NCBI GenBank assembly: GCA_001604565.1
Contig: LVBV01000007.1
Coordinates: 1 to 64,000 of the forward strand
DNA length: 64,000 nt
Direction of reading: 5' to 3'
From: Puniceicoccales bacterium Verruco_01
GTDB taxonomy: Bacteria > Verrucomicrobiota > Verrucomicrobiia > Opitutales > Oceanipulchritudinaceae
Shown: positions 31,134-40,350 of the stretch, piece after piece
Layout of the letters: every line of letters begins with the position of its first letter
Numbering within the stretch: position 1 is the first letter of the stretch
Made by a program: the position numbers and the translations under genes
Notes under the pieces: model-generated
What the model was told of the DNA's origin: nothing
The model's input: the letters and a program-made list of their open reading frames with translations, nothing else
The model's database searches: none

Positions 31134-32338
31134 GCGGCTGGATCTCCCTCTTTCAGGGCATCGACACGATGTTCGATGCCAACATGATGATCGTCGTCGG
31201 GCGGCTTGCGCTCATTGCGATCGGCGTGGCGCTGGTCTTCCTCGGCAACAAGGGAGTGCTGGAGCCGCTCCTCATGATCCCGATGGGCCTTGGCATGATC
31301 GCGGTGAACGCTGGCGTCCTGCACCTTGCGGACGGGAGCCTCGGCACCCTCTTTGTCGATCCCCTCATCACCGACTACGGGCAGCTCATGGACACCCTGC
31401 AGGTGGACTTCCTCCAGCCGGTGTACACCTTCACCTTCAGTAACGGCCTCATCGCGTGCCTTGTCTTCATGGGGATCGGCTCGATCCTCGACATCGGCTA
31501 CATGATGGCCCGTCCGATGCAGAGCATGATTCTCGCGCTCTTTGCGGAATTGGGCACGGTTCTCGTTTATCCAATAGGCGTGGCACTGGGACTGGCCCCG
31601 GGCAAGGCGGCGGCGGTGGCGCTCATCGGCGGCGCCGACGGTCCGATGGTCCTCTACGGGTCACTCACGATGGCCAAGGATGTCTTTGTGCCGATCACGG
31701 TGATTGCCTACCTGTATCTCGGCCTCACGTATGTGGGGTATCCGTACCTCGCGAAGATCATGATTCCCGCGCAGCTCCGCGGCATGTCCGCGATGCGCGA
31801 GGAAAAGCCCCGCAAGATCCCCGGCCCGACGGCGCGGCTTGCCTTCACGGTGGTGACCTGCGCTCTTCTCTGCCTGCTCTTCCCTGTGGCGGCGCCGCTC
31901 TTTGTCTCACTCTTTGTGGGAGTGGCGGTGAAGGAGGCGAATTTGAAGCCCTTCGTCGATTTTCTCTCCGGCCCGGTCTTGTACGGATCGACGCTTTTCC
32001 TCGGCCTGCTCCTCGGCGTTCTCTGCGAGGCGCGGGTGCTTTTGAACCCCGAGGTGCTGCCGCTGCTTCTCCTCGGCATTCTGGCGCTTCTTCTCTCCGG
32101 GATCGGTGGGATCCTCGGCGGGTACTTTCTCTATTTTGTGACCGGCGGGAAGTACAACCCGCTGATCGGCATGGCGGGCGTCAGCTGCGTCCCGACCACG
32201 GCCAAGCTCGCGCAGAAGGAGGCCGCAAAGGTCAATCCGGGCGCGATCCTCCTGCCCCAGGCGCTCGGCGCCAACATCTGCGGAGTGATCACAACGGCGA
32301 TCCTCTGTGGCATTTACACGACTCTGCTGGCCCGTTGA
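31130..32338 (+). CDS. Sodium ion-translocating decarboxylase beta subunit (OadB/GcdB type)
   Basis: The 402-residue integral membrane protein couples decarboxylation of a biotin-bound carboxyl group to sodium export. It has about 11 helices. The conserved Asp motif GGADGP appears as LIGGADGPMVLYG, and the second key region is NPLIGMAGVSCVPTTAKLAQ. LGANICGVITTAIL near the end is also typical. No alpha (carboxyltransferase) or biotin carrier gene lies in the window, so the substrate (oxaloacetate, methylmalonyl-CoA or glutaconyl-CoA) is unknown. The start is the ATG overlapping the gamma subunit. Confidence 0.9.
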   Translation: MSGWISLFQGIDTMFDANMMIVVGRLALIAIGVALVFLGNKGVLEPLLMIPMGLGMIAVNAGVLHLADGSLGTLFVDPLITDYGQLMDTLQVDFLQPVYTFTFSNGLIACLVFMGIGSILDIGYMMARPMQSMILALFAELGTVLVYPIGVALGLAPGKAAAVALIGGADGPMVLYGSLTMAKDVFVPITVIAYLYLGLTYVGYPYLAKIMIPAQLRGMSAMREEKPRKIPGPTARLAFTVVTCALLCLLFPVAAPLFVSLFVGVAVKEANLKPFVDFLSGPVLYGSTLFLGLLLGVLCEARVLLNPEVLPLLLLGILALLLSGIGGILGGYFLYFVTGGKYNPLIGMAGVSCVPTTAKLAQKEAAKVNPGAILLPQALGANICGVITTAILCGIYTTLLAR

Positions 32339-32378
32339 TCCGCGTAAACCAACAAGATAACTCAAACAGATCAAGATT

Positions 32379-33062
32379 ATGACTCACTCGGTAGCCTTCA
32401 TCCTTCTCATGAACAAGACCCCGATGCAGCTTTTCCAGGCTGGCGGCGTCGTCATGTGGCCCATGATCCTTCTCTCCTTTGTCGCCCTCACGGTGGTGAT
32501 CGAGAGGGTGATCTTCGCCATCATGGAAAAGAAACGCCGCAAGCCCGAGGCGCTCGGCTTGATTCTCGCCAAGATCGAGGCGGGCGATCTTCTGGGTGCC
32601 GCGGAAGTCGGCAAAGCCTACAAGAGCGACTTTGTCGCCCGCGTCGTCGTCTCGGCGCTGGAAAACCGCGAGGGCTCGATGATCGACGCCTTCGGACGGG
32701 CGGCGAGCAAGGAGCTGGCCCGCTTCAGCCAGGGGCAGGCGGTGCTGGACATGGCGATCACGGCGGCGCCGCTCTTGGGCCTTCTCGGTACGGTGACGGG
32801 CATGATGGGCGCCTTCGGCAAGGTGTCGGGCGATCTTTCCGCCCCGGTCGCCATCACGGGCGGCATCGCCGAGGCGCTCGTTGCCACGGCGACGGGCCTC
32901 TTCGTGGCGGTGACGAGCCTCGTGCCGTACAGCTTCCTCAACTCGATGCACGAGGAGGCGCGCCGCGCGATCGACGAGGCGGGCATGAGCGTGGAGATGG
33001 CCCTCGCCCATTCCGGGCATTCCCTGGAAAGCGCGCCCGCAGATAAATCCGCCGAGGCCTAG
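32379..33062 (+). CDS. exbB: ExbB/TolQ-type proton channel protein
   Basis: The 227-residue protein has three membrane helices: residues ~20-40, and a pair around AITAAPLLGLLGTVTGMMGAF and ALVATATGLFVAVTSLVPY. The conserved GLLGTVTGMMGAF motif defines MotA/TolQ/ExbB proteins. With ExbD it uses the proton gradient to power TonB. It starts 40 bases after oadB, possibly in the same transcript. A six-gene series follows with short spacers. Confidence 0.93.
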   Translation: MTHSVAFILLMNKTPMQLFQAGGVVMWPMILLSFVALTVVIERVIFAIMEKKRRKPEALGLILAKIEAGDLLGAAEVGKAYKSDFVARVVVSALENREGSMIDAFGRAASKELARFSQGQAVLDMAITAAPLLGLLGTVTGMMGAFGKVSGDLSAPVAITGGIAEALVATATGLFVAVTSLVPYSFLNSMHEEARRAIDEAGMSVEMALAHSGHSLESAPADKSAEA

Positions 33063-33090
33063 CCCCGGGCCACCCCAAAGAGCCAACATC

Positions 33091-33525
33091 ATGAAGCTCA
33101 GGGCACCCATGCCGAAGAAGAAGGCGAGGGTGGAGATCATTCCTCTCATCGACGTCATCTTCTTCCTTCTCGCCACATTCGTACTGGTCAGTCTTTCCAT
33201 GACGAGCCAGCCGGGCGTGCGCGTGAATCTGCCGGAGTCCGAAACCTCCCAGCCGCACGAGCTTGCCGAAACCGTGACCATCACGGTGAACGACAAGAAC
33301 GCGCTGTTCTGGGACAAGGAGTCCGTCACCTTCGGCCAGTTCCTGCAAAGGATCGTCCGTTTCAAGAATGAGTGCGCGGAAAAAGGCAAAGTGCCTCACG
33401 TGCTCTTCAATGCGGATACCCATGCCGGTTACGGGCAGTGCGCCACCCTCCTCGACGAAATCCGCAAGGCCGGAATCGAGAAGGTGGCCGTTGAAACCCG
33501 CGTCAAGAAAACCACCGGAAACTAA
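33091..33525 (+). CDS. exbD: ExbD-type biopolymer transport protein, first copy
   Basis: The 144-residue protein has one N-terminal helix with the essential Asp21 (IPLIDVIFFLLATFV) and a periplasmic domain. It forms the stator with ExbB. The next gene is a second ExbD with the same helix but a divergent periplasmic domain, a common arrangement in PVC and Bacteroidota-type TonB operons. It lies 28 bases after exbB. Confidence 0.93.
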   Translation: MKLRAPMPKKKARVEIIPLIDVIFFLLATFVLVSLSMTSQPGVRVNLPESETSQPHELAETVTITVNDKNALFWDKESVTFGQFLQRIVRFKNECAEKGKVPHVLFNADTHAGYGQCATLLDEIRKAGIEKVAVETRVKKTTGN

Positions 33526-33537
33526 GGAGGATCATCC

Positions 33538-33960
33538 ATGAGATTTCCGATTCAGCCGCCGCCGAAAAAGGCGCGCATCGAGATCATTCCGCTCATCGAC
33601 GTGATCTTCTTCCTCCTTGCGACGTTCGTCCTTGTGAGTCTTTCCATGACACGGCTTCAGGGAATCGAGCTGCAAATGCCGCAGGCGAGCTCCGCCCCGG
33701 CGACCGACCAGCCCGAGGTGGTCATCATCAGCGTCATGGCCGACGGGGGTTACGTCTGGAACCACCGCCGCATGACCCGCGATCAGGTCTTGAGCCGCAT
33801 GGCCCAGTACCGCCGCGAGAGCCCGGACCCCCGCATCCTCGTGAACGGCGAGGAAAATGCCGACTTCGGCAACGCCATCGAGATCCTCGACACCGCGCGC
33901 AAGCTCGGCATCAGCAAGGTCTCGATCAAGACCAAACCCCAACCCGTCACCATCGAATAG
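33538..33960 (+). CDS. exbD: ExbD-type biopolymer transport protein, second copy
   Basis: The 140-residue paralogue of the preceding gene has Asp21 in the identical IPLIDVIFFLLATFVLVSLS stretch. The periplasmic part (from RLQGIELQMPQASS) differs clearly, so the two may form a mixed dimer. It lies 12 bases from the first copy, with a good AAGGAGG ribosome site. Confidence 0.93.
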   Translation: MRFPIQPPPKKARIEIIPLIDVIFFLLATFVLVSLSMTRLQGIELQMPQASSAPATDQPEVVIISVMADGGYVWNHRRMTRDQVLSRMAQYRRESPDPRILVNGEENADFGNAIEILDTARKLGISKVSIKTKPQPVTIE

Positions 33961-33970
33961 GAGGCCCGTC

Positions 33971-34651
33971 ATGAAAAAAGAAATACTACTGGCCGCCGTC
34001 CTTTCGGCCCTGTTCCATCTGGGACTTCTCTTTGGCGGAGGCAGTGGCAAGGCGGAATCCGTAGCTACGGTCGTCACCCTCACGGCGGACCTTCCCAAGG
34101 ATACGCCGCCCCCGCCGCCGCCGCCCCCGCCGACAGCGCCGGGCGATTCCGACGAGGCGGTCCAGCCCGAGGCGATCCTTCCCGAGGAGATGCTCTCGCC
34201 GGGACTCAACGAGCCCCCGGCCTCCTCGGCCAGCATCGACGCCCTCACACAGTTCGTGAAGCCCGAGCCTCCGCACGAGGTTCGCACCGACACCCTCGCG
34301 GTGGGCATCCCGACCGGCGCCCAGCGCTCCGGCGGATCGGGCGCCAAGGCGGCGATCGTGTTCTCCACCGATCAGCTCGACCACCCGCCGGAAGTGCGCT
34401 ATCAACCCGCCCCGCAGTATCCCTACGAGATGCGCATGGGCAGCATCGAGGGCCAGGTGGATCTCAAGCTGTACGTGGATACGAACGGACGAGTCTTCGA
34501 CGTGGAGGTCGTCCGTTCGACGAATCCGGGATTCATCCAGGCGGCGGTGGAGGCCGTTCGCAAGTGGCGCTTCGAGCCCGGTCTGCGCAAGGGCAAAGTC
34601 GTCAACTTCGTGATGCTCCAGCCCATCCCGTTCCGGCTGGCAAACCGCTGA
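33971..34651 (+). CDS. tonB: TonB energy transducer
   Basis: The 226-residue protein has an N-terminal signal anchor (ILLAAVLSALFHLGLLFGG), a run of nine prolines near residue 50, a flexible middle and a C-terminal TonB domain (YPYEMRMGSIEGQVDLKLYV to VRKWRFEPGLRKGK). It spans the periplasm and opens outer-membrane receptors using energy from ExbB/ExbD. It starts 10 bases after exbD. No TonB-dependent receptor lies in the window. Confidence 0.93.
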   Translation: MKKEILLAAVLSALFHLGLLFGGGSGKAESVATVVTLTADLPKDTPPPPPPPPPTAPGDSDEAVQPEAILPEEMLSPGLNEPPASSASIDALTQFVKPEPPHEVRTDTLAVGIPTGAQRSGGSGAKAAIVFSTDQLDHPPEVRYQPAPQYPYEMRMGSIEGQVDLKLYVDTNGRVFDVEVVRSTNPGFIQAAVEAVRKWRFEPGLRKGKVVNFVMLQPIPFRLANR

Positions 34652-34674
34652 AGCGCAACCCCAGGCATTCAATC

Positions 34675-35940
34675 ATGAACTACTTCCTTAGAATCCTGAT
34701 CCTCCCTGCGGCGGCTGCGGCGTTGTTGCCGTGCGCCCTCGGCGCGGCGGACACGGTAGCGTCCGATCCGCGCATCCCCGCGAAGGAAACCGTCGCAGCG
34801 GTGAACGACATCACGGGAGCCATCGCCAACAAGAACTTGGTAATGGCCCGCGACATTGCGGGAAAGCTCCTAGCTTCGACAACCTCCGGCACCGTGGACC
34901 GCGCCTACGCGGACCTGCTGCTGGCCCAGATCGCCAGCGGGGAGGAGAAATACGCCGAGGCCGTCCCGCACATGGAGGCGGCCCTCGCGACAAAGCTCTT
35001 CGCCCCGGCGGACATGGAGCGTTACTCGGTGGGCCTCGCCCACCTCTACATGGCGACGAAACAGCCCGCCAAGGCGGTGGCGCTGCTCGACGCCTTCCTG
35101 AAGGACACGCCCCAGCCGCAGGCCGACACCCTCTACATGTTCGCGGGACTTCTCATGGAGAACAACCGCGGCGACGAGGCTCTCGTGCAGGCCAAGCGCC
35201 TCATGGAGCGGCAGATCGACCCTCCGGCGCGCTACTACCAGATGGCGGCGGCCTGCGCCCAGAGCGTCAAGAACTACGACCTCGCCTGCGCCTACCTGCT
35301 GCGGCTGATCGAGATGGAGCCCAAGAACGAGCTCTACTGGAACCAGCTCGTGGCCATGCATTATTCGGCGGGCGAACTCGTCGCGGCGGTCGTCTCTCTG
35401 GAACAGGCGCAGAAACTAGGCCTGCTTCAGGAGCGCATCAACTGGGAGACGCACGTGGAGCTCTACTACAACCTAGAGTGCTACGCCGACGCGGCAAGGG
35501 TGATGGAGGCGGGCCTCGCCTCCGGGAAACTAACGGGCGACCAGCGCTTCTGGGAGCTGCTCTCCCTTTGTTACGACCGGCTTTATCAGCCGGACAAGGC
35601 CGTGGCTGTGCTGGAGAAAGCCTCCGCAACCACGCCGTGGAGCGCCATCGACACCCGCCTTGCCGAGCGCAACTACCGCGAGGGCCGTTTCGATCAGGTT
35701 GTCGTCAACCTGAAGAACGCCCTGCGCAAGGGCGGAATCGAACGGGTGGGCGATTGCTGGGCGCTCCTGGCGAGCGCCTATATCGAGCTCAAGGACTACG
35801 ACAACGCCGACAAGGCCGTTGCCGAGGCCGCCAAATACCCCGACGCCGCCTCGAAGGTGGAACGCCTCAACCGCATCCTCAAAATCATCCGTGAAAACCA
35901 GAAACGCGCTGCGGAAGCCAAGGCTCCCGGTGCAAAATAG
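34675..35940 (+). CDS. Exported TPR-repeat protein of the TonB operon
   Basis: The 421-residue protein has a signal peptide (NYFLRILILPAAAAALLPCALG) followed by a chain of TPR-like helical repeats, e.g. LYMFAGLLMENNRGDEALVQ and the DLACAYLLRLIEMEPKN stretch. TPR scaffolds are the usual fifth gene of exbB-exbD-exbD-tonB operons in this kind of bacterium and may organise the envelope machine. No catalytic motif is seen. It starts 23 bases after tonB. Confidence 0.85.
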   Translation: MNYFLRILILPAAAAALLPCALGAADTVASDPRIPAKETVAAVNDITGAIANKNLVMARDIAGKLLASTTSGTVDRAYADLLLAQIASGEEKYAEAVPHMEAALATKLFAPADMERYSVGLAHLYMATKQPAKAVALLDAFLKDTPQPQADTLYMFAGLLMENNRGDEALVQAKRLMERQIDPPARYYQMAAACAQSVKNYDLACAYLLRLIEMEPKNELYWNQLVAMHYSAGELVAAVVSLEQAQKLGLLQERINWETHVELYYNLECYADAARVMEAGLASGKLTGDQRFWELLSLCYDRLYQPDKAVAVLEKASATTPWSAIDTRLAERNYREGRFDQVVVNLKNALRKGGIERVGDCWALLASAYIELKDYDNADKAVAEAAKYPDAASKVERLNRILKIIRENQKRAAEAKAPGAK

Positions 35941-35949
35941 GATCTACTC

Positions 35950-36477
35950 ATGAGAAAAGTATATTTGATCGCCCCGCTTCTGCTTCTGGCGGCATTCGCA
36001 TTCTTCTATCACGGCTACCGCAAGGAAGCCGACGCGCAGGCCCTCGTGCTGGCACAGGAAAAGGCCGAGAAAGAGGCCCGCGAAAATCAGGAACGCAGCG
36101 CATATCAGGCCCGCGTTGCCGACGAGGCCCGCGCCGCCGCCCTCGAAAAACAGAAGGCCGAGGCTGCGAAGCTGGCCGAGCGTCAGGCCCGTGAAAAGGC
36201 ATGGGAGGACCTGAGCCGGGAGATGGAAAGTGTCATTGCGCAGCGCGACGGAGCCGCCCAGAAGAATTTCGAACTTTCCTCGACCCTTCGCGACGAGCAG
36301 GACCTGCTCGCCCGCGCGAAGAACCGCATGATTGTCCTGGGCGAGGAGCGCAAGTTCCTCGATTCCTATATCCCGATCGCCCGGGCCAACCGGGACCGCA
36401 TCCACAACTTCCTGACCGAGGTGGAGGCCGCAGAGAAGGCCGCCGCCGAAGCTGCTGCCAACGTCAAAAGGAACTAG
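35950..36477 (+). CDS. Membrane-anchored coiled-coil protein A of the TonB operon
   Basis: The 175-residue protein has an N-terminal membrane helix (KVYLIAPLLLLAAFAFFYHG) and then a long Ala/Glu/Arg/Gln coiled coil over most of its length. It is related in design to the next gene. No named family is recognised. It lies 9 bases after the TPR gene and 2 bases before the next, so all are co-transcribed. A structural or tethering role in the envelope is inferred. Confidence 0.75.
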   Translation: MRKVYLIAPLLLLAAFAFFYHGYRKEADAQALVLAQEKAEKEARENQERSAYQARVADEARAAALEKQKAEAAKLAERQAREKAWEDLSREMESVIAQRDGAAQKNFELSSTLRDEQDLLARAKNRMIVLGEERKFLDSYIPIARANRDRIHNFLTEVEAAEKAAAEAAANVKRN

Positions 36478-36479
36478 TC

Positions 36480-37028
36480 ATGAGAACCCCCAATTATAGA
36501 CTGCTCTTCTATATCGTGACGCCGGTTCTTTTGCTGGCGCTCTTCATCACCTTCTACAGCCGCTTCCAGGCTGACGAGAGGGCTGCCGAGGCCCGCGCCG
36601 CCGAGGCCGCCGCCGTCAAACAGGCCGCCGAAGCCAAGGCCCAGGCCGAGATGGAGGCCCGTCTGGACGAGGAGGCCCGCAAGCTCGCCACCGCCAAAGC
36701 CGAGGCCGAGGCGAAGAAGGAGGCCGAGGCCCGCGCCGAGAACGAGAGAAAGATCGCCGATCTCACCGTGCGCCTGACCGCCGTCAAGAAGGAGATTGAC
36801 TCGCTGAACGAGCGCAACGCCGCGCTGGACGCGAAGATCACCTCCGTCCGCGCCGAGCGCATGGCGATGGAGACGCGCTGGCTGGCCGAGGCGAAGGAAA
36901 CCGAGGCGATCCGCGCGGAAAAGTCCCTCGCGGAGATGGAGTCCCAGCGCCTGATGGGCGTCGTCATGGACCGCTACAGCGGGGCATGGAAGGAAAAGCT
37001 GACCACCCCCGCCGTTCCGGCAAGGTAG
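36480..37028 (+). CDS. Membrane-anchored coiled-coil protein B of the TonB operon
   Basis: The 182-residue protein again has an N-terminal helix (LLFYIVTPVLLLALFITFY) and a coiled coil with heavy Ala-Glu repeats (residues ~33-130). It is probably a diverged duplicate of the preceding gene. It ends the operon and is followed by an intrinsic terminator 31 bases later. Confidence 0.75.
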   Translation: MRTPNYRLLFYIVTPVLLLALFITFYSRFQADERAAEARAAEAAAVKQAAEAKAQAEMEARLDEEARKLATAKAEAEAKKEAEARAENERKIADLTVRLTAVKKEIDSLNERNAALDAKITSVRAERMAMETRWLAEAKETEAIRAEKSLAEMESQRLMGVVMDRYSGAWKEKLTTPAVPAR

Positions 37029-37059
37029 CGGCAGGTTTTTTCATTGTATCCAGTATGAC

Positions 37060-37093
37060 AAAGGCCCGTTTCCGGAAGGAAGCGGGCCTTTTT
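37060..37093 (+). terminator. Terminator of the exb-ton operon
   Basis: A 9-bp stem AAAGGCCCG/CGGGCCTTT (37060-37068 with 37083-37091) with a 14-base loop is followed by a short T-run. Confidence 0.85.
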
Positions 37094-37159
37094 CGCGCCA
37101 CGCTGGGAGGATTTGTTGTCAGGACAACACAGGTACGAAGGCCGGGCGAACCGGTTATA

Positions 37160-37400
37160 GCGTTTCTCAAAAGTGTGCCGAAATAGCGCACTGGGAGGAG
37201 ACGGCATCCGGGTTCTTGAAAAAGCAGTTGAGGGCGTAGACTGATTTCCAAAAGAAAACCGAAAAAGAATCCAGAAATTCATCCACAGATTACGCAGATT
37301 GAAGAATCAGAGGCTTCCTATTTGGGGAAATCTGCGAAAATCCTGTTTCAATCTGTGGATAAACAACTCCGGGCTTTTCTCGGTGGACTTTTGAGTAACG
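37160..37400. repeat. MITE-like repeat element, copy 1
   Basis: A non-coding, AT-richer block lies between convergent genes. Its ends CGTTTCTCAAAAG (37161-37173) and CTTTTGAGTAACG (37388-37400) are inverted repeats matching at 12 of 13 bases. The inner 37241-37400 part is closely similar to a second block at 50238-50408. It includes ATCCACAGATT-type stretches and the shared string TTTCCAAAAGAAAACCGAAA. It carries no gene. Confidence 0.75.
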
Positions 37401-37432
37401 GTAAAAAAAGCAGTCTCCCCGCCGTACGCAAA

Positions 37433-37549
37433 GAGGCCCCCGGACGAATCCGGGAGCCTCTGCATCCCCTCTTGAGGGGGAGCGCGCGAAGCGAGCGGTT
37501 TGGGGGACGCTGGGTCCCCCATCGGGATGCGTCCGCAGGCGCATCCACA
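37433..37549 (-). terminator. Three hairpins at the 3' end of the fumarase gene
   Basis: Stem 1 pairs GAGGCcCCCGGA and TCCGGGaGCCTC (37433-37460). Stem 2 pairs GGGGGAC and GTCCCCC (37502-37520). Stem 3 pairs GGATGCG and CGCATCC just after it. On the minus strand they follow the fumarase stop, and a TTTTTTT run comes about 23 bases beyond stem 1. Together they probably terminate or protect the fumarase mRNA. The remainder of the 531-base gap is the repeat element. Confidence 0.45.
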
Positions 37550-37560
37550 GGTGCATGGCG

Positions 37561-39225
37561 TCACGCCCTGCCCGATGCGATCGCCATCACGCAGGTCTTG
37601 CAGGTGCTCCGGATTTCCTCGAAGAAGTCGTTCCCCTTGTCGTCCACGAGGATGAAGGCCGGGAAGTCCTCGACCTCGATCTTCCAGACCGCCTCCATGC
37701 CCAGTTCCGGATATTCGAGAAGTTCCACCTTCTTGATGTTGTTCTCCGCAAGGATGGCGGCGGGGCCGCCGATAGAGCCGAGGTAGAAGCCGCCGTGCTT
37801 CTTGCAGGCGTCCGTCACGGCTTGGGAGCGGTTGCCCTTGGCGATCATGACCATCGAGCCGCCCGCGGCCTGGAAGGAGTCCACGTAGCTATCCATGCGG
37901 CCCGCGGTCGTGGGGCCGAAGGAGCCGGAGGGCTTGCCTTTGGGCTGCTTGGCCGGGCCCGCGTAGTAAACCGGGTGATCCTTGAGATACTGGGGCAGAC
38001 CCTCGCCCTTCGCGAGGCGCTCGGCCAATTTGGCGTGCGCGATGTCGCGCGCGACGACGATCGTGCCGGTGAGGGAGAGGCGGGTCTTCACCGGGAGTTT
38101 GGTGAGCTCGGCAAGGATGTCCTTCATCGGACGGTTGAGGTCGATCTTCACGGCCTTGCCCTCGCCCGCCTTGCGGAACTTTTGCGGGATGAAGCGGCCC
38201 GGGTTCTTTTCGAGCTTCTCGATCCAGATGCCGTCCTTGTTGATCTTCGCCTTCATGTTGCGGTCCGCCGAGCAGGAGACGCCCAGGCCCACCGGGCAGC
38301 TCGCGCCGTGGCGGGGCAGGCGGATCACGCGGATGTCTAGGGCGAAGTACTTGCCGCCGAACTGCGCGCCGTAGCCGAGCTTGCGCGAGTAGGCGAGGAG
38401 CTTTTCCTCCAGAGCCACGTCGCGGAAGGCGCGTCCGTATTCGTTCCCCGTCGTCGGGAGGGCGTCGTAATAGTGGGTGCTCGCGAGCTTCACGGTCTTC
38501 AGGCACAGCTCCGCGCTCGTCCCGCCGATCACGAAGGCCACGTGGTAGGGCGGGCAGGCCGCCGTGCCGAGGGTTCCCATCTTCTCCACGAGGAAGGCTT
38601 CCAGCTTGTTCGGGGCCAGCAGCGCCTTGGTCTCCTGATAAAGATAGGTCTTGTTGGCCGAGCCGCCGCCCTTGGCGACGAAGAGGAACTCGTACTCCGC
38701 GCCGTGCCCGGCGAGGATGTCCACCTGCGCGGGGAGGTTCGTGCCGGTGTTCTTTTCGTTAAACATGTCGAGCGCCACGGTCTGGCTGTAGCGCAGGTTT
38801 TCGCCCGTGTAGGTGTTGTACACACCCTTGGAGATCGCCTCCGCGTCGTCGCAGCCGGTCCAGACTTCCTGTCCCTTGTGCGCCACGACGATGGCCGTGC
38901 CGGTGTCCTGACAGAAGGGCAGGACCCCGTGCGCGGCGGTTTCCGCATTGTGAAGCATGGCGAGGGCCACGGTGCGGTCGTTGTCAGAAGCCTCGGGATC
39001 GTCGAGGATCGCCGCAACCTGGCGCAGGTGCTTTTCGCGCAGGTAGAAGGCGATGTTGCGGAAGCCCTCCTCGGCGACCAGCGTCAGCGCCTCGGGCGTG
39101 ACCTTGAGGATCTCGTGACCCTCGAATTGTGAAACCGAGACGCCCTCCTTGGAGAGGAGCGTGTATTCGGTGTCGTCCGCCCCAAGCGGAAACATTTCCT
39201 GATAGTGAAATTGCGGCGTGGCCAT
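37561..39225 (-). CDS. Fumarate hydratase, class I (iron-sulfur type)
   Basis: The 554-residue protein matches single-chain class I fumarases (FumA/FumB-like), which interconvert fumarate and malate in the TCA cycle with a 4Fe-4S cluster. Cluster cysteines are expected in PFCQDTGTA and in the [15 protein letters not shown] region. The C-terminal beta part has the usual [16 protein letters not shown] motif. The start is the ATG of [12 protein letters not shown]; an earlier in-frame start adds 21 poorly supported residues. Confidence 0.93.
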   Translation of the reverse strand: MATPQFHYQEMFPLGADDTEYTLLSKEGVSVSQFEGHEILKVTPEALTLVAEEGFRNIAFYLREKHLRQVAAILDDPEASDNDRTVALAMLHNAETAAHGVLPFCQDTGTAIVVAHKGQEVWTGCDDAEAISKGVYNTYTGENLRYSQTVALDMFNEKNTGTNLPAQVDILAGHGAEYEFLFVAKGGGSANKTYLYQETKALLAPNKLEAFLVEKMGTLGTAACPPYHVAFVIGGTSAELCLKTVKLASTHYYDALPTTGNEYGRAFRDVALEEKLLAYSRKLGYGAQFGGKYFALDIRVIRLPRHGASCPVGLGVSCSADRNMKAKINKDGIWIEKLEKNPGRFIPQKFRKAGEGKAVKIDLNRPMKDILAELTKLPVKTRLSLTGTIVVARDIAHAKLAERLAKGEGLPQYLKDHPVYYAGPAKQPKGKPSGSFGPTTAGRMDSYVDSFQAAGGSMVMIAKGNRSQAVTDACKKHGGFYLGSIGGPAAILAENNIKKVELLEYPELGMEAVWKIEVEDFPAFILVDDKGNDFFEEIRSTCKTCVMAIASGRA

Positions 39226-39396
39226 GAGTTTTCCTGTGGTTAAGAGAAAATGTGCGTGATTGACGGAATTGTACGTCATCCCGCGCAAAAGGGAAAGCGC
39301 GGAAAACGCTTCCCGCGCCCGCCGTTTTGCCCTCCTCCCGTTCTCCGGGGTTGCAGCATCGCGGGCCTCTCCGGTATATGACTCCCACTGCCTCCC

Positions 39397-40332
39397 ATGA
39401 GCTTTTTCGAAAAATTCAAGCAGGGTCTGAAGCGCACGACGCCCACCTTCTACAAGGCGTTCGGCGTCGTGGGCGGGCTTTTTTCGGGCAAAAAGCTCGC
39501 GCAGGAGGATATCGACCTCTTGGAGGAGGCCCTCTACGGTGCGGACATCGGCGTGGAGACGGCGACGGAGATCCTTGAGGAGATCAAGGCCGCCTTCAAA
39601 AAAGAGAAGGAGCTGCGTGGGCAGGACGCGGCGGCGATCGGCGCGGCGGTGCTCCGGCGCGTGTTGGCGGGTGCGGAGGGGAAGCTCCCGGAATTCACCG
39701 CGAAGCCGGAGGTCATCGCCCTCATCGGCGTCAACGGCTCCGGCAAGACGACGACGGCGGCCAAGCTAGGGAGAATGTTTCAGGACAAGGGCAGCACGGT
39801 CCTCGTCGGCGCGTGCGACACCTTCCGCGCGGCGGCGAACGAGCAGCTTGCCGTGTGGTGCCAGAGGCTGAATCTGGACCTTGTCTCCAGCCATCAGGGC
39901 GCGGACAGCGCGGCGGTGGCCTACGACGCCTACGACGCGGCGGCGCGGCGCGGCAAGGACGTGCTGATCCTCGACACGGCGGGGCGGCTGCACACCAAGC
40001 ACAACCTCCTCGGCGAACTTTCGAAAATCCGGCGCGTGCTGGAAAAGCGCGACGCGAAGGCCCCGCAGCACCGCTGGCTCGTCCTCGACGGCTCCATTGG
40101 CAGCAATTCCATCGAACAGGCGCGCGTTTTCCACAAACAGTTCGATTTGACGGGCCTAGTCATCACCAAGCTCGACGGCACGAGCCGGGGCGGGGCGCTC
40201 GTCGGCATCTACCGCGAGATGCGCCTGCCCATCTACTACGTGGGCCTCGGCGAACAGCCGGAAGACCTCCAGCCTTTCTCCATCGAGAGTTACGTGGACG
40301 CGCTCTTCAACCTCAAGAATCCGGCGGAGTAG
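39397..40332 (+). CDS. ftsY: Signal recognition particle receptor FtsY
   Basis: The 311-residue SRP GTPase brings ribosome-bound SRP to the membrane. An N-terminal helical N domain precedes the G domain with [10 protein letters not shown], the DTAGRLHTK motif and [10 protein letters not shown]. The acidic A domain of some FtsY proteins is missing, so membrane binding probably relies on the amphipathic start [12 protein letters not shown]. Its TAG stop is part of a hairpin shared with panC. Confidence 0.95.
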   Translation: MSFFEKFKQGLKRTTPTFYKAFGVVGGLFSGKKLAQEDIDLLEEALYGADIGVETATEILEEIKAAFKKEKELRGQDAAAIGAAVLRRVLAGAEGKLPEFTAKPEVIALIGVNGSGKTTTAAKLGRMFQDKGSTVLVGACDTFRAAANEQLAVWCQRLNLDLVSSHQGADSAAVAYDAYDAAARRGKDVLILDTAGRLHTKHNLLGELSKIRRVLEKRDAKAPQHRWLVLDGSIGSNSIEQARVFHKQFDLTGLVITKLDGTSRGGALVGIYREMRLPIYYVGLGEQPEDLQPFSIESYVDALFNLKNPAE

Positions 40333-40350
40333 GGGAGACTTCGTCCCCTA
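40330..40350. terminator. Hairpin built from the stop codons of ftsY and panC
   Basis: TAGGGGA (40330-40336) and TCCCCTA (40344-40350) form a perfect 7-bp stem around a 7-base loop. The left TAG is the ftsY stop; the right CTA is the panC stop on the other strand. It has no T-run, but it probably works in both directions. Confidence 0.6.

Noticed and set aside
37260-37380. CRISPR array
   Set aside because: The ATCCACAGATT-like stretches are part of a single repeat element, without regularly spaced repeats and spacers.
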